DNA from: Companilactobacillus jidongensis
GTDB lineage: Bacteria > Bacillota > Bacilli > Lactobacillales > Lactobacillaceae
Length of the DNA: 35,270 nt
Assembly (NCBI RefSeq): GCF_003946575.1
Contig: NZ_RHOP01000025.1
Coordinates: 1 to 35,270, forward strand
Direction: 5' to 3'
The notes beneath the pieces are model-generated. The model was not told the origin of the DNA. It worked only from the letters and a program-made list of their open reading frames with translations, and did not search any database. Shown in pieces: positions 26,874 through 34,112 of this stretch. Position 1 is the stretch's first letter. Every line of letters starts with the position of its first letter. The position numbers were made by a program, and so were the translations under genes.

Positions 26874-27473
26874 ATGAGATATCCAGAGCCAATTTCAAAA
26901 TTAATTGATAGTTATATGATGTTGCCAGGAATTGGTCGCAAAACAGCGACAAGAATGGCATTCTTTACATTAGGCATGGATAAAGGTCAAGTGCAAGAAT
27001 TTGCCGATAATCTCATGTCTGCCAAAACTGATTTGAAGTCCTGCAAGATCTGTGGGAATATTACTACAGATGAAATATGTTCCATCTGTAGTGATAAGAA
27101 TCGTGATCAGTCGACGATTCTAGTAGTAGAACAGCCAAAAGATATAATGTCATTAGATGATATGAACAGTTACAATGGTTTGTATCATGTGTTGGGTGGA
27201 GTATTATCTCCAGTTGATGGAGTCGGTCCTGAAGACTTGAATATCAAATTACTGCTTAATCGTTTGCGTGAGAACAGCAAAGTTCAAGAATTGATTATTG
27301 CTACGAATGCAACTCCTGAAGGAGAAGCAACAGCGCAATACTTAGCCAAACTGGTAAAGCCGGCAGGTATAAAAGTAACTAGATTAGCGCATGGATTAGC
27401 CGTTGGTTCTGACATTGAATATGCCGACGAGATGACTCTGAAGAGCGCCGTTCTAGGTCGCAGGGAGATCTAA
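26874..27473 (+). CDS. recR: Recombination protein RecR
   Basis: A 199-aa zinc-finger and Toprim protein that loads RecA at gaps with RecO/RecF. A helix-hairpin-helix ([15 protein letters not shown]), a four-Cys zinc finger ([16 protein letters not shown]) and the Toprim domain ([15 protein letters not shown] ... [10 protein letters not shown]) are in the family order. It starts 3 nt after the ybaB stop, with only a weak ribosome binding site. Confidence 0.97.
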   Translation: MRYPEPISKLIDSYMMLPGIGRKTATRMAFFTLGMDKGQVQEFADNLMSAKTDLKSCKICGNITTDEICSICSDKNRDQSTILVVEQPKDIMSLDDMNSYNGLYHVLGGVLSPVDGVGPEDLNIKLLLNRLRENSKVQELIIATNATPEGEATAQYLAKLVKPAGIKVTRLAHGLAVGSDIEYADEMTLKSAVLGRREI

Positions 27474-27474
27474 C

Positions 27475-27762
27475 ATGTTTGGTAGAAAAAAAGCTAGTGT
27501 TGAAAAAATCGAAAACGATCGGTTGATGGATAGCATTCATGACATTCAACGCCAGATCAGTAATGCACAGCATTTGATGAATAATTCACTCGAAATTTCC
27601 GATGAGGCACGTTTGAATCTGAGAATAGATCGAGCCAAGTATCAGTTCTTATATTTGGAAGCCAGACGCCGCAAGGCTCAGGCCAAACATACCACTGATA
27701 TTATTTTTGGTGATGAAGATACATTCTTGAAGCAACCAAGTCGAGCTGAGAAGCATTGGTAG
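27475..27762 (+). CDS. DUF2508 family protein (YaaL-like)
   Basis: A 95-aa protein of unknown function, found directly after recR in many Firmicutes, as here (1 nt apart). It is highly charged and helical (DSIHDIQRQISNAQHLMNNS ... YLEARRRKAQAKHT). GGGAG lies about 8 nt before the ATG, inside recR. Its stop codon TAG is formed at the very edge of the hairpin repeat starting at 27761, so the repeat may have changed the original C-terminus. Confidence 0.85.
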   Translation: MFGRKKASVEKIENDRLMDSIHDIQRQISNAQHLMNNSLEISDEARLNLRIDRAKYQFLYLEARRRKAQAKHTTDIIFGDEDTFLKQPSRAEKHW

Positions 27763-27836
27763 AGAGTGCGGAGAGGTGACGATGAGCATTACCTAGAATA
27801 GCGAAGTAATTTGTCATCTCGCAACTCGTTTTAGAA
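27761..27836 (+). repeat. Hairpin repeat unit, short form
   Basis: A 76-bp intergenic unit starting AGAGAGTG and ending AACTCGTTTTAGAAT. It folds into one imperfect hairpin: GAGT with ACTC (27764-27767 with 27824-27827), GAGGTGAC with GTCATCTC, and ATTAC with GTAAT. Its ends and the inner blocks GAGCAT and CCTAGA match the reverse complement of the unit at 32,696-32,818, while the rest differs. Confidence 0.65.
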
Positions 27837-27846
27837 TCACAAACCC

Positions 27847-27883
27847 AAAGTCGTTATCTACCAAAGTAGATATCGGCTTTTTT
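27847..27883 (+). terminator. Terminator of the dnaX-ybaB-recR-yaaL unit
   Basis: AAAG-T-CG-T-TATCTAC pairs with GTAGATA-T-CG-G-CTTT (one mismatch, one wobble), CAAA loop, followed by T's. Confidence 0.8.
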
Positions 27884-27951
27884 AATACATGTTTACCCAA
27901 ACAACAATATCAAGTAAAATAGAATCAATGCATTAAAAGGGAGAATACTAG

Positions 27952-28602
27952 ATGTCAGGGATATTTATATCATTCGAAGGCCCAGATGGGGCTGGAAAAA
28001 CTACCGCATTAAATGCGCTGGTTCCGTTATTAAAAGAACACACTAATAAAGAAATAGTTGAATCACGTGAACCTGGTGGTAGCGAAATAGCTGAACAAAT
28101 TAGAAAAATCATTCTAACTGTTCATGATGAAAAAATGGATGATAGAACTGAAGCTCTATTATATGCAGCCGCACGTAGACAGCATGTGGTCGATGTTATT
28201 AGACCAACATTGGCTGCTAACAAAGTATTGTTGAGTGATCGTTTTGTCGATAGTTCGATTGCGTATCAAGGTGGCGGCCGTGAAATCGGTACGAAAGAAG
28301 TTGCGGAGATCAATGATTTTGCCATTGATGGTACACTGCCAGATTTAACAATTTACTTTGATATTTCGCCAGAGGTAGGTTTATCAAGGATTCGTAAGGA
28401 TCATGAGGGTGAAATGGATCGCTTGGAGCAAGAGGCACTGAGCTTCCACAAACGTGTTCACGACTCATATCTTGACTTAGTAGAGGCTAATCCTGATAGA
28501 ATAAAGAGTATCAATGCAGATCAGAAGCCTGAAAAAGTTGTTTCTGATGCATTAGATGTTATTATTAAGAGATTTCCAAATGTATTCAATGGAGGAAAAT
28601 AA
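27952..28602 (+). CDS. tmk: Thymidylate kinase
   Basis: A 216-aa kinase making dTDP from dTMP. P-loop FEGPDGAGKTT (residues 8-18), the substrate segment ESREPGGSEIAEQIR, the DR motif LLSDRFVDSSIAYQGGGR and the lid region are all present. GGGAG precedes the ATG by about 9 nt. It is first in the tmk-darA-holB-yabA-rsmI-thioesterase series, as in Bacillus. Confidence 0.97.
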   Translation: MSGIFISFEGPDGAGKTTALNALVPLLKEHTNKEIVESREPGGSEIAEQIRKIILTVHDEKMDDRTEALLYAAARRQHVVDVIRPTLAANKVLLSDRFVDSSIAYQGGGREIGTKEVAEINDFAIDGTLPDLTIYFDISPEVGLSRIRKDHEGEMDRLEQEALSFHKRVHDSYLDLVEANPDRIKSINADQKPEKVVSDALDVIIKRFPNVFNGGK

Positions 28603-28603
28603 A

Positions 28604-28927
28604 ATGAAAGTTATTTTAGCGATTGTTCAAGACAAAGATAGCCAACAGTTACAAACACACCTCGTAAAAGCTGATTTTCGTGCAACCAGATTACCTTCAA
28701 CCGGTGGTTTTTTAAAGGCAGGTAACTCAACTTTTATTATTGGTGTGGAAGATGACAAAGTTGATGCTGCACTCGAAGTTATCAAGAAGACTTGTCATAC
28801 AAGAACACAATTTGTTACTTCAACTTTTGCATTGCCTGAAGCAGCTGGGATCAATGATCCAATCGAAGTTCAAGTCGGGGGAGCTACTTGTTTTATCCTA
28901 CCTGTGGATAAATTTGTAAGATTTTAA
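28604..28927 (+). CDS. darA: Cyclic di-AMP receptor DarA (PstA/YaaQ)
   Basis: A 107-aa PII-like trimeric protein that binds c-di-AMP; its downstream target is not established. Family features: MKVILAIVQDKDSQQLQTHLVKADFRATRLPSTGGFL and the C-terminal GGATCFILPVDKFVRF. The frame is open to 28556, but the ATG at 28604, with GGAGG 8 nt upstream, matches the family start. It begins 1 nt after the tmk stop. Confidence 0.93.
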   Translation: MKVILAIVQDKDSQQLQTHLVKADFRATRLPSTGGFLKAGNSTFIIGVEDDKVDAALEVIKKTCHTRTQFVTSTFALPEAAGINDPIEVQVGGATCFILPVDKFVRF

Positions 28928-28929
28928 AA

Positions 28930-29883
28930 ATGGAAAATTTAGTAGAAGAGCAGCCTAGAGTACTGCATGAATTTCAAAAAATTATTCAGTCTAATATGTT
29001 GTCGCACGCCTATTTGCTTGATAATGCTTCTTCTAAAATCAGACAGCAAGTTGCAATTTGGTTGGCACAAAGCCAGTTTTGTGGGAATTTACAAGATGGG
29101 ATGCCGGATCAAACTTGTCAAAGATGCCAGACGATTGCGTTGGGGGATAATCCTGATGTGCTGGAAATCAAAACTGAAAAACAAAGTATTGGTGTAGACG
29201 ATATTAAGTATTTTAAAAAAGAAACTAGTATGACTGCCACACAAGGTAAGCGTCGCATCTTGATTATTGATGAAGCTGAGAAGATGACTAATGCTGCCAG
29301 CAATAATCTGTTGAAAACCATTGAAGAGCCAGAAGGTAATTTGATGATTATTCTGCTGGCAAATTCGGCCAAGCAATTGCTTCAAACGATTAGATCACGT
29401 GTTCAAATATTTCACTTGTCTAATAAAAGCAATGAAGAAGAAATGGCTAGTTTGGTAGAATTGGGTTATAAGGATGAGCAAGCAAAAACAGCATTAAAGG
29501 TCTCTGATATTAAGTTCTTACAAGCGACTAATGGTGAAGATTTTCAAAAACTCTCATCTTCTTTAGTTGTGTGGATGAAAGAATGTAATCAAAAAAAAAT
29601 AAATAGTTTTATAGATGTACAGACTGATATCATGCCTTTGGTAGAGAATAAGGACCACCAACATTTGGTTTTCGATATGATGAATCAGATGTTTAGTGAT
29701 ATATTATCAATTAGGTACAATTTAGATAAATCACTTCTTATTAAAGAAGATGTTCTTTCAAATAAAAGTATTCAACAGATCGTTAGTTTTTCGGATGAAT
29801 TATTTAAAGCTGAGGAAATGTGGAAAAGTAATGTAGCATTTCAAGCAATTTTAGAGGATTTGTCATTAAAATTTGTGGGTTAG
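28930..29883 (+). CDS. holB: DNA polymerase III subunit delta'
   Basis: A 317-aa clamp-loader subunit with AAA+ fold. As expected for delta', the P-loop is not functional (LLDNASSKIRQQ replaces GxxGxGK). Retained features are a reduced zinc module (C51, C63, C66), IIDEAEKMTNAASNNLLKTIEEP and the sensor/arginine segment TIRSRVQIF. The ribosome binding site is weak; it starts 2 nt after darA and is probably translationally coupled. Confidence 0.93.
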   Translation: MENLVEEQPRVLHEFQKIIQSNMLSHAYLLDNASSKIRQQVAIWLAQSQFCGNLQDGMPDQTCQRCQTIALGDNPDVLEIKTEKQSIGVDDIKYFKKETSMTATQGKRRILIIDEAEKMTNAASNNLLKTIEEPEGNLMIILLANSAKQLLQTIRSRVQIFHLSNKSNEEEMASLVELGYKDEQAKTALKVSDIKFLQATNGEDFQKLSSSLVVWMKECNQKKINSFIDVQTDIMPLVENKDHQHLVFDMMNQMFSDILSIRYNLDKSLLIKEDVLSNKSIQQIVSFSDELFKAEEMWKSNVAFQAILEDLSLKFVG

Positions 29884-29894
29884 TAGGTGAAACA

Positions 29895-30245
29895 ATGGCA
29901 GAAAAAGATTTGTATGACCAGTTCGAAGCTATCTCTAATCAATTAGGTAGTTTGAGTAGTCAGATCGACGCACTCAAAGAAGAACTATCAAAAGATCTAG
30001 AAGAAAAAGAAGAACTGAAGATGGAAAATCATAATCTTCGCAAACAACTTGAGAAATTGGGTTACGAGGATAAAAGTTTCAATGAGAGTGAATTGCCTAC
30101 TTCACGCTTGAACTTAGAAAAGCTGTATCATAAAGGCTTTCACGTGTGCCAACAATTTTATGGTTCTCATCGTAAAGAAAATGAAGAATGTGTATTCTGT
30201 CTCGGGGTAATTTACGGAAATCACAGTAAACCAAATAAAAAATAA
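29895..30245 (+). CDS. yabA: Replication initiation control protein YabA
   Basis: A 116-aa regulator that binds DnaA and the sliding clamp to limit initiation. The N-terminal coiled coil (residues about 5-58) forms a tetramer in the family. The C-terminal zinc-binding part carries H83-V-C85, C99 and C102 (FHVCQQFYG, ECVFCLGVIYG). AGGTGA precedes the ATG. The position between holB and rsmI is conserved. Confidence 0.95.
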   Translation: MAEKDLYDQFEAISNQLGSLSSQIDALKEELSKDLEEKEELKMENHNLRKQLEKLGYEDKSFNESELPTSRLNLEKLYHKGFHVCQQFYGSHRKENEECVFCLGVIYGNHSKPNKK

Positions 30246-30262
30246 ACAAGGGAGCATTTTGA

Positions 30263-31135
30263 ATGAATGAACAAAGGAGTTTTGTTAATAATTCGAAGGG
30301 CTGCCTTTTTTTAGTGCCAACACCAATTGGTAACTTGGACGACATGACCTTTCGAGCAGTCAAAACTTTGCAGGATGCAGATTTAGTCGCAGCTGAAGAT
30401 ACTAGAAACACAAAATATTTACTGAATCATTTTGATATAACCACTGATTTGATTAGTTTCCATGAGCACAATACGGCTCAACGAATCCCAGAACTGATCG
30501 ATAAACTAAATAATGGAATCAACATTGCTCAAGTTAGTGATGCGGGAACACCATCTATCAGTGATCCTGGCAAAGAACTGGTTAAAGCAGCTATTGAAGC
30601 CGATATAGCTGTTATTCCATTGCCTGGTGCAAGTGCCTCAACTACAGCATTGATCGCCTCAGGAATTGAACCACAGCCATTCTACTTCTATGGTTTCTTG
30701 CCACGTAAGGGTAAGGAACGTACTGAAGCGTTGGAGAATTTGGCACAACGTGCTGAAACTTCGATTATTTATGAATCACCATATCGTGTAGTCAAAACGG
30801 TTGATGATTTGAGAAAATATTTTGGTGGTGACCGCAGAGTAACCTTGGCACGTGAATTAACTAAGATCCATGAGGCTTTCCTTAGGGGAACAATCGATCA
30901 AGTTATAGAATATTATCAAGAAAATGATCCAAAGGGTGAATACGTCTTGATTTTGGCAGGCAAGGAAATCGAAGAAATTGATGATATGTCTGACTCTGAG
31001 ATTATTAATTCAATTGATCTGTTGATACAATCAGGAGAGAAGCCTAACAAGGCCATCAAAGAAGTTGCCACTCAAAATGATTTACGTAAACAAATTGTTT
31101 ACAATCTATACCATGGAATTGGAAAGGAAGAATAA
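30263..31135 (+). CDS. rsmI: 16S rRNA (cytidine-1402-2'-O)-methyltransferase
   Basis: A 290-aa tetrapyrrole-methylase-fold enzyme modifying C1402 in the decoding centre. Motifs: LVPTPIGNLDDMTFRAVKTLQ, AAEDTRNTKYLLNHF, SDAGTPSISDPG and PLPGASASTTALIASG. GGGAG lies 8 nt before the ATG. The next gene starts within 2 nt of its stop. Confidence 0.96.
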   Translation: MNEQRSFVNNSKGCLFLVPTPIGNLDDMTFRAVKTLQDADLVAAEDTRNTKYLLNHFDITTDLISFHEHNTAQRIPELIDKLNNGINIAQVSDAGTPSISDPGKELVKAAIEADIAVIPLPGASASTTALIASGIEPQPFYFYGFLPRKGKERTEALENLAQRAETSIIYESPYRVVKTVDDLRKYFGGDRRVTLARELTKIHEAFLRGTIDQVIEYYQENDPKGEYVLILAGKEIEEIDDMSDSEIINSIDLLIQSGEKPNKAIKEVATQNDLRKQIVYNLYHGIGKEE

Positions 31136-31136
31136 A

Positions 31137-31874
31137 TTGACAGAACAAATTTACTCTCAAGAAATAGAATTTCCATTTTATTTTGCAAATTTAACAGGCG
31201 ATATGCGCCTATCATCGTTGGTTGATGCAATGTTATTGATATCTGAGAAGCAACTACATGAATCAGATTCAGACAGTTCAGAAATGGTACAACGTGGTCT
31301 TGGCTGGGTCGTTGTCCAATATCACATGGATATTAAGAAGATGCCAACACTTGGCCAGAAGTTAAAGGTCAGCACACGTGCAACTAGTTATAATAAATAC
31401 TTCTTCTATCGTGACTTTTGGATAGACGATCTAGAGGGCAATCGCATGGTCGATCTTTCAAGTGCCTTCGTTATTATCGACGTTAAAGCTCGTAAAATGG
31501 TTAGTGCAGCTGAACAGTTGACGGATGTTTTTGGTGCTGAGGAAATTACTAAGATCAAACGTTTTGCTAGATTACGTGAGCCTAAAGATTATGACGTCAA
31601 GACAGACCAACATATCGGTTATTACAATATCGATGTCAACCGTCACGTGAATAATTCATATTACTTCGACTGGATGGTTGATTCATTAGGAATTGAATTT
31701 GTTGAAAAACATCGGGCTAAGAGTATGGATATTAAATATGATAAAGAATTGAATATTCATAGTGAGCCTGAAGTATATGCAAAAATAGATTCTGATAATT
31801 TAGTTACGACACATTGGATCAAGAGCGACGGTGAATTGAATGCTGTTGCGCAGATTACGTGGGAAGAAAAATAA
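31137..31874 (+). CDS. Acyl-ACP thioesterase (FatA/FatB family, hotdog fold)
   Basis: A 245-aa thioesterase releasing fatty acids from acyl carrier protein. Two tandem hotdog domains are inferred: the first with LGWVVVQYHMDIKKMPTLG, the second with the catalytic-type motif DVNRHVNNSYYFDWM, which matches the N-x-H-x-N-N pattern of plant enzymes. The frame is open from 31065, but the start is placed at TTG 31137: GGAAAGGAAG lies just upstream, the frame before it lies inside rsmI, and the protein then begins like its family (TEQIYSQEIEF). It is cotranscribed with rsmI with no functional link apparent. Confidence 0.88.
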   Translation: MTEQIYSQEIEFPFYFANLTGDMRLSSLVDAMLLISEKQLHESDSDSSEMVQRGLGWVVVQYHMDIKKMPTLGQKLKVSTRATSYNKYFFYRDFWIDDLEGNRMVDLSSAFVIIDVKARKMVSAAEQLTDVFGAEEITKIKRFARLREPKDYDVKTDQHIGYYNIDVNRHVNNSYYFDWMVDSLGIEFVEKHRAKSMDIKYDKELNIHSEPEVYAKIDSDNLVTTHWIKSDGELNAVAQITWEEK

Positions 31875-31959
31875 TTATGATTTCGTATGAAAAAGGTTAT
31901 GAGCAAAATCGATAGATGCTAAGTGGGACTTGTGGTAATATGTTCAAGTAAAATATTTT

Positions 31960-32047
31960 TGGGGTAGGATTCAAAGCGTAAAGTGCCGGCGGAACGGAAT
32001 GTGAACACCGGACGAAGAGCTATTGCTTGCGATTTTGTTTCCGCATT
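31960..32047 (+). promoter_or_regulatory. Tetrahydrofolate riboswitch
   Basis: The aptamer matches the folT-type THF riboswitch known from Firmicutes: GGGGTAGGATTC at the 5' side, the conserved GCGTAAAGTG, GGAACGGAATGTG, the ACCGGACGAA junction, and TTTCCGC at the 3' side, closed by the CCGG/CCGG helix. It lies directly upstream of a folate-type ECF transporter gene, which supports the identity. Recognised by eye; covariance was not scored. Confidence 0.85.
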
Positions 32048-32102
32048 CGTCACTTTATATAGTTAGTTAATTTTATTAGCCTCTAGTTATATGCTGTGGC
32101 AG

Positions 32103-32115
32103 CTCCTACAAGGAG
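32103..32115 (+). promoter_or_regulatory. Ribosome-binding-site hairpin of folT
   Basis: CTCCT (32103-32107) pairs with AGGAG (32111-32115) around ACA, hiding the Shine-Dalgarno sequence 8 nt before the ATG. It may be the translational output of the riboswitch. Confidence 0.5.
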
Positions 32116-32123
32116 ATGTCGTT

Positions 32124-32648
32124 ATGAATACGAACAGTCGTGTTATCAGTGTCCACGAAATGACGTGGATGGCTTTATTAATTGCAATGCAGATGGTGTT
32201 GAGTAAGTTGTCGATAGGTAGCAATACCTTGAAGGTCGGATTCAGCTTCATTGCAATAGGACTAATGGGATATTACTTCGGACCGTATAAGGCAGCAATT
32301 GCTAATGTGATTGCCGATATTATCAGTAACGTTGTAATGCCAGCACCCGGAGGTTTCTTCTGGGGCTTTACATTTTCAGCGTTAGTAGCAGGTCTTATCT
32401 ATGGTTTTGTACTATATAATCATAAGGTAACAATCTTGAGAACTTTTATAGCGATATTATTAATCACAGTAATCGTCAATACAGGATTGAATACACTGTG
32501 GATTCAAATGATGACTAATTTGCCATATTGGACATTATTAGTTCCAAGGATCGTCAAGGAACTATTTAGCTTAGTTTATCAAACCGGATTGTTATACTTG
32601 GTTCTTAAATGGATCAGTAATTCGAGATTTAACAGAATCGGCCGTTAG
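32124..32648 (+). CDS. folT: Folate-family ECF transporter S component
   Basis: A 174-aa membrane substrate-binding subunit working with the shared EcfA/A'/T module, which is not in this window. About six membrane segments; GFSFIAIGLMGYYFGPYKAAIANVIADIISNVVMPAPGGFFWGF is typical of FolT-like S components. The upstream THF riboswitch makes folate the likely substrate. The ATG at 32124 with AAGGAG 8 nt upstream is chosen over an in-frame 32091. The stop codon lies in the loop of the terminator. Confidence 0.9.
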   Translation: MNTNSRVISVHEMTWMALLIAMQMVLSKLSIGSNTLKVGFSFIAIGLMGYYFGPYKAAIANVIADIISNVVMPAPGGFFWGFTFSALVAGLIYGFVLYNHKVTILRTFIAILLITVIVNTGLNTLWIQMMTNLPYWTLLVPRIVKELFSLVYQTGLLYLVLKWISNSRFNRIGR

Positions 32649-32663
32649 TGGTCGATTTTTTTT
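32636..32663 (+). terminator. Terminator of folT
   Basis: AATCGGCC (32636-32643) pairs with GGTCGATT (32650-32657, one wobble), with the stop codon in the loop, then a T-run. Confidence 0.8.
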
Positions 32664-32670
32664 GTTCAGT

Positions 32671-32818
32671 ATTTACCCGTTTTTCTCCACTCTCTATTCA
32701 AAACGAGTTCCGAAAAACAAATGCCTCCGCTTAGCTACGATTAAGAAAGGATGCACAAAATCGCATCAATTCTTAATCTAGGCTATGCTCAACATTTACC
32801 CGTTTTTCTCCACTCTCT
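32671..32818 (-). repeat. Hairpin repeat unit, long form, plus an extra arm
   Basis: A 25-bp sequence (starting ATTTACCCG and ending CACTCTCT) occurs exactly twice, at 32671-32695 and 32794-32818. The second copy is the right arm of a hairpin spanning 32705-32815: GAGT/ACTC, GAAAAA/TTTTTC, AAATG/CATTT, TAGC/GCTA, GATTAAGAA/TTCTTAATC and GATGC/GCATC pair in order. On the minus strand the unit begins AGAGAGTG and ends AACTCGTTTTGAAT, as does the unit at 27,761. Confidence 0.75.
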
Positions 32819-32834
32819 GTAAAATCTAATTATG

Positions 32835-32843
32835 TGGTAAAAT
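32835..32843 (+). promoter_or_regulatory. Extended -10 promoter of tsaB-rimI-tsaD
   Basis: TGGTAAAAT, 26 bp upstream of the tsaB ATG. The -35 position falls in the last bases of the hairpin repeat. Confidence 0.45.
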
Positions 32844-32869
32844 ATTCCTATTAAGATCGAGGGGATTAT

Positions 32870-33592
32870 ATGAAAATTTTAGCTTTTGATACATCGAACA
32901 AGCCGCTAAGTGTTGCGGTTGTTGAAGATGGTAAGGTTCTCGCACATGTCGAATCTTCTGAGAATAAGACTCACAGTGTTACACTCTTGCCTGATATTAA
33001 AAATTCATTGGCAGATGCCAGTCTTTCAGTGAATGATATAGATCGGATAGCTGTCGCTGATGGCCCTGGTTCTTATACTGGAGTTAGAATAGCTGTTACA
33101 GTTGCCAAAACATTGGCATTTACTTTGAATAAACCACTTGTTGGTATTTCTAGCTTGAAATTACTTGCCGCTGATGGTGGGAATGAGCAATTCTTAATAC
33201 CATTAATGGATGCTAGAAATGATAATGCCTATGCTGGTGTGTATTCTAGTAAAAATGGAAAGCTAGTTAACGTAATCGATGATCAACATATTACAATGGC
33301 TAAGTTACTTGAGCTATTGCAAGATTACGATGAAGATAAACTAGAATTCATTAATGCCACTCAAAAATTAACCGATTTGATAAGAGAAAAATATCCGCAT
33401 GCCAAAATAATGTCAGCGGAAGACAGTCTTCCGGACGCTACAAAATTGGCCAAGTTAGCTGAACAAGCTGAACCTGTTAAGGATATTGATAGCTTTGTAC
33501 CAACGTATTTGCGTTTAACACAGGCGGAACACGATTGGTATGAAAAAGGTCATAAGGATGACGGAAATATTTCCTATGTTGAGGAAGTTTAA
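32870..33592 (+). CDS. tsaB: tRNA t6A biosynthesis protein TsaB
   Basis: A 240-aa ASKHA-fold partner of TsaD in threonylcarbamoyl transfer to A37 of tRNAs reading ANN codons. The N-terminus ILAFDTSNKPLSVAVVEDGK, the HSVTLLPDI segment and VADGPGSYTGVRIAVTVAKTLA are diagnostic; the metal-binding residues of TsaD are absent, as expected. GAGGGG precedes the ATG. The end overlaps rimI. Confidence 0.94.
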   Translation: MKILAFDTSNKPLSVAVVEDGKVLAHVESSENKTHSVTLLPDIKNSLADASLSVNDIDRIAVADGPGSYTGVRIAVTVAKTLAFTLNKPLVGISSLKLLAADGGNEQFLIPLMDARNDNAYAGVYSSKNGKLVNVIDDQHITMAKLLELLQDYDEDKLEFINATQKLTDLIREKYPHAKIMSAEDSLPDATKLAKLAEQAEPVKDIDSFVPTYLRLTQAEHDWYEKGHKDDGNISYVEEV

Positions 33593-34112
33593 AGAAACAC
33601 TTTGGCCAACAGGACATGTAGAAAAATATCCCTTTGAGCAACAGTCGGTTAGTATTGATGGTAGAAACTTCATTTTACGCAAATCAGATTCAAACGATAC
33701 TGGCAGTTTTATGAGTATTCAAGAAACGATTTACTCGAAGCCGGTTCCGTGGCCAGCTGATATTGTCGATATGGAGTTGAGAAATAAAAATGCTTTGTAC
33801 TTGTCACTAATAGAAAATAACGTCTGTGTGGCATTTATTGGAGTGTCCTTGAAAAATAAAAACGAAGCTCATATTACTAACGTTGCCGTCATGCCAGACT
33901 TGCAACACTTGGGAATCGGACACTTGTTCTTGAATCAAGTGTTTGACTATTGTCGCAAATATGAGTTTTTGTCCCTTTCACTTGAAGCAGACATTGAGAA
34001 CGAATCCGCAATCAGTCTTTATCGAGCATTTGGGTTCAAAACTAGAACTATTCATGAGAAGTATTACTTTAGAAATCACCATGATGCATTAGAGATGGTG
34101 GTGGATCTGTAG
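33558..34112 (+). CDS. rimI: Ribosomal protein S18-alanine N-acetyltransferase RimI-like
   Basis: A GNAT acetyltransferase (184 aa from this start) placed between tsaB and tsaD as in many bacteria. The acetyl-CoA loop is seen in VAVMPDLQHLGIGHLFLNQVF, and SAISLYRAFGFKTR is the typical RimI C-terminal motif. The start is uncertain: ATGs at 33540, 33558 and 33576 are in frame; 33558 is preferred because AAAGG lies 8 nt upstream. An N-terminal extension of about 30 residues precedes the domain, longer than in E. coli RimI. The acetylated target is inferred from the family. Confidence 0.85.
   Translation: MTEIFPMLRKFKETLWPTGHVEKYPFEQQSVSIDGRNFILRKSDSNDTGSFMSIQETIYSKPVPWPADIVDMELRNKNALYLSLIENNVCVAFIGVSLKNKNEAHITNVAVMPDLQHLGIGHLFLNQVFDYCRKYEFLSLSLEADIENESAISLYRAFGFKTRTIHEKYYFRNHHDALEMVVDL

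Noticed and set aside
32671-32818. CRISPR-like array because of the exact direct repeat.
   Set aside because: There are only two copies with a 98-bp gap, the gap folds back on the second copy, and no cas genes are nearby.
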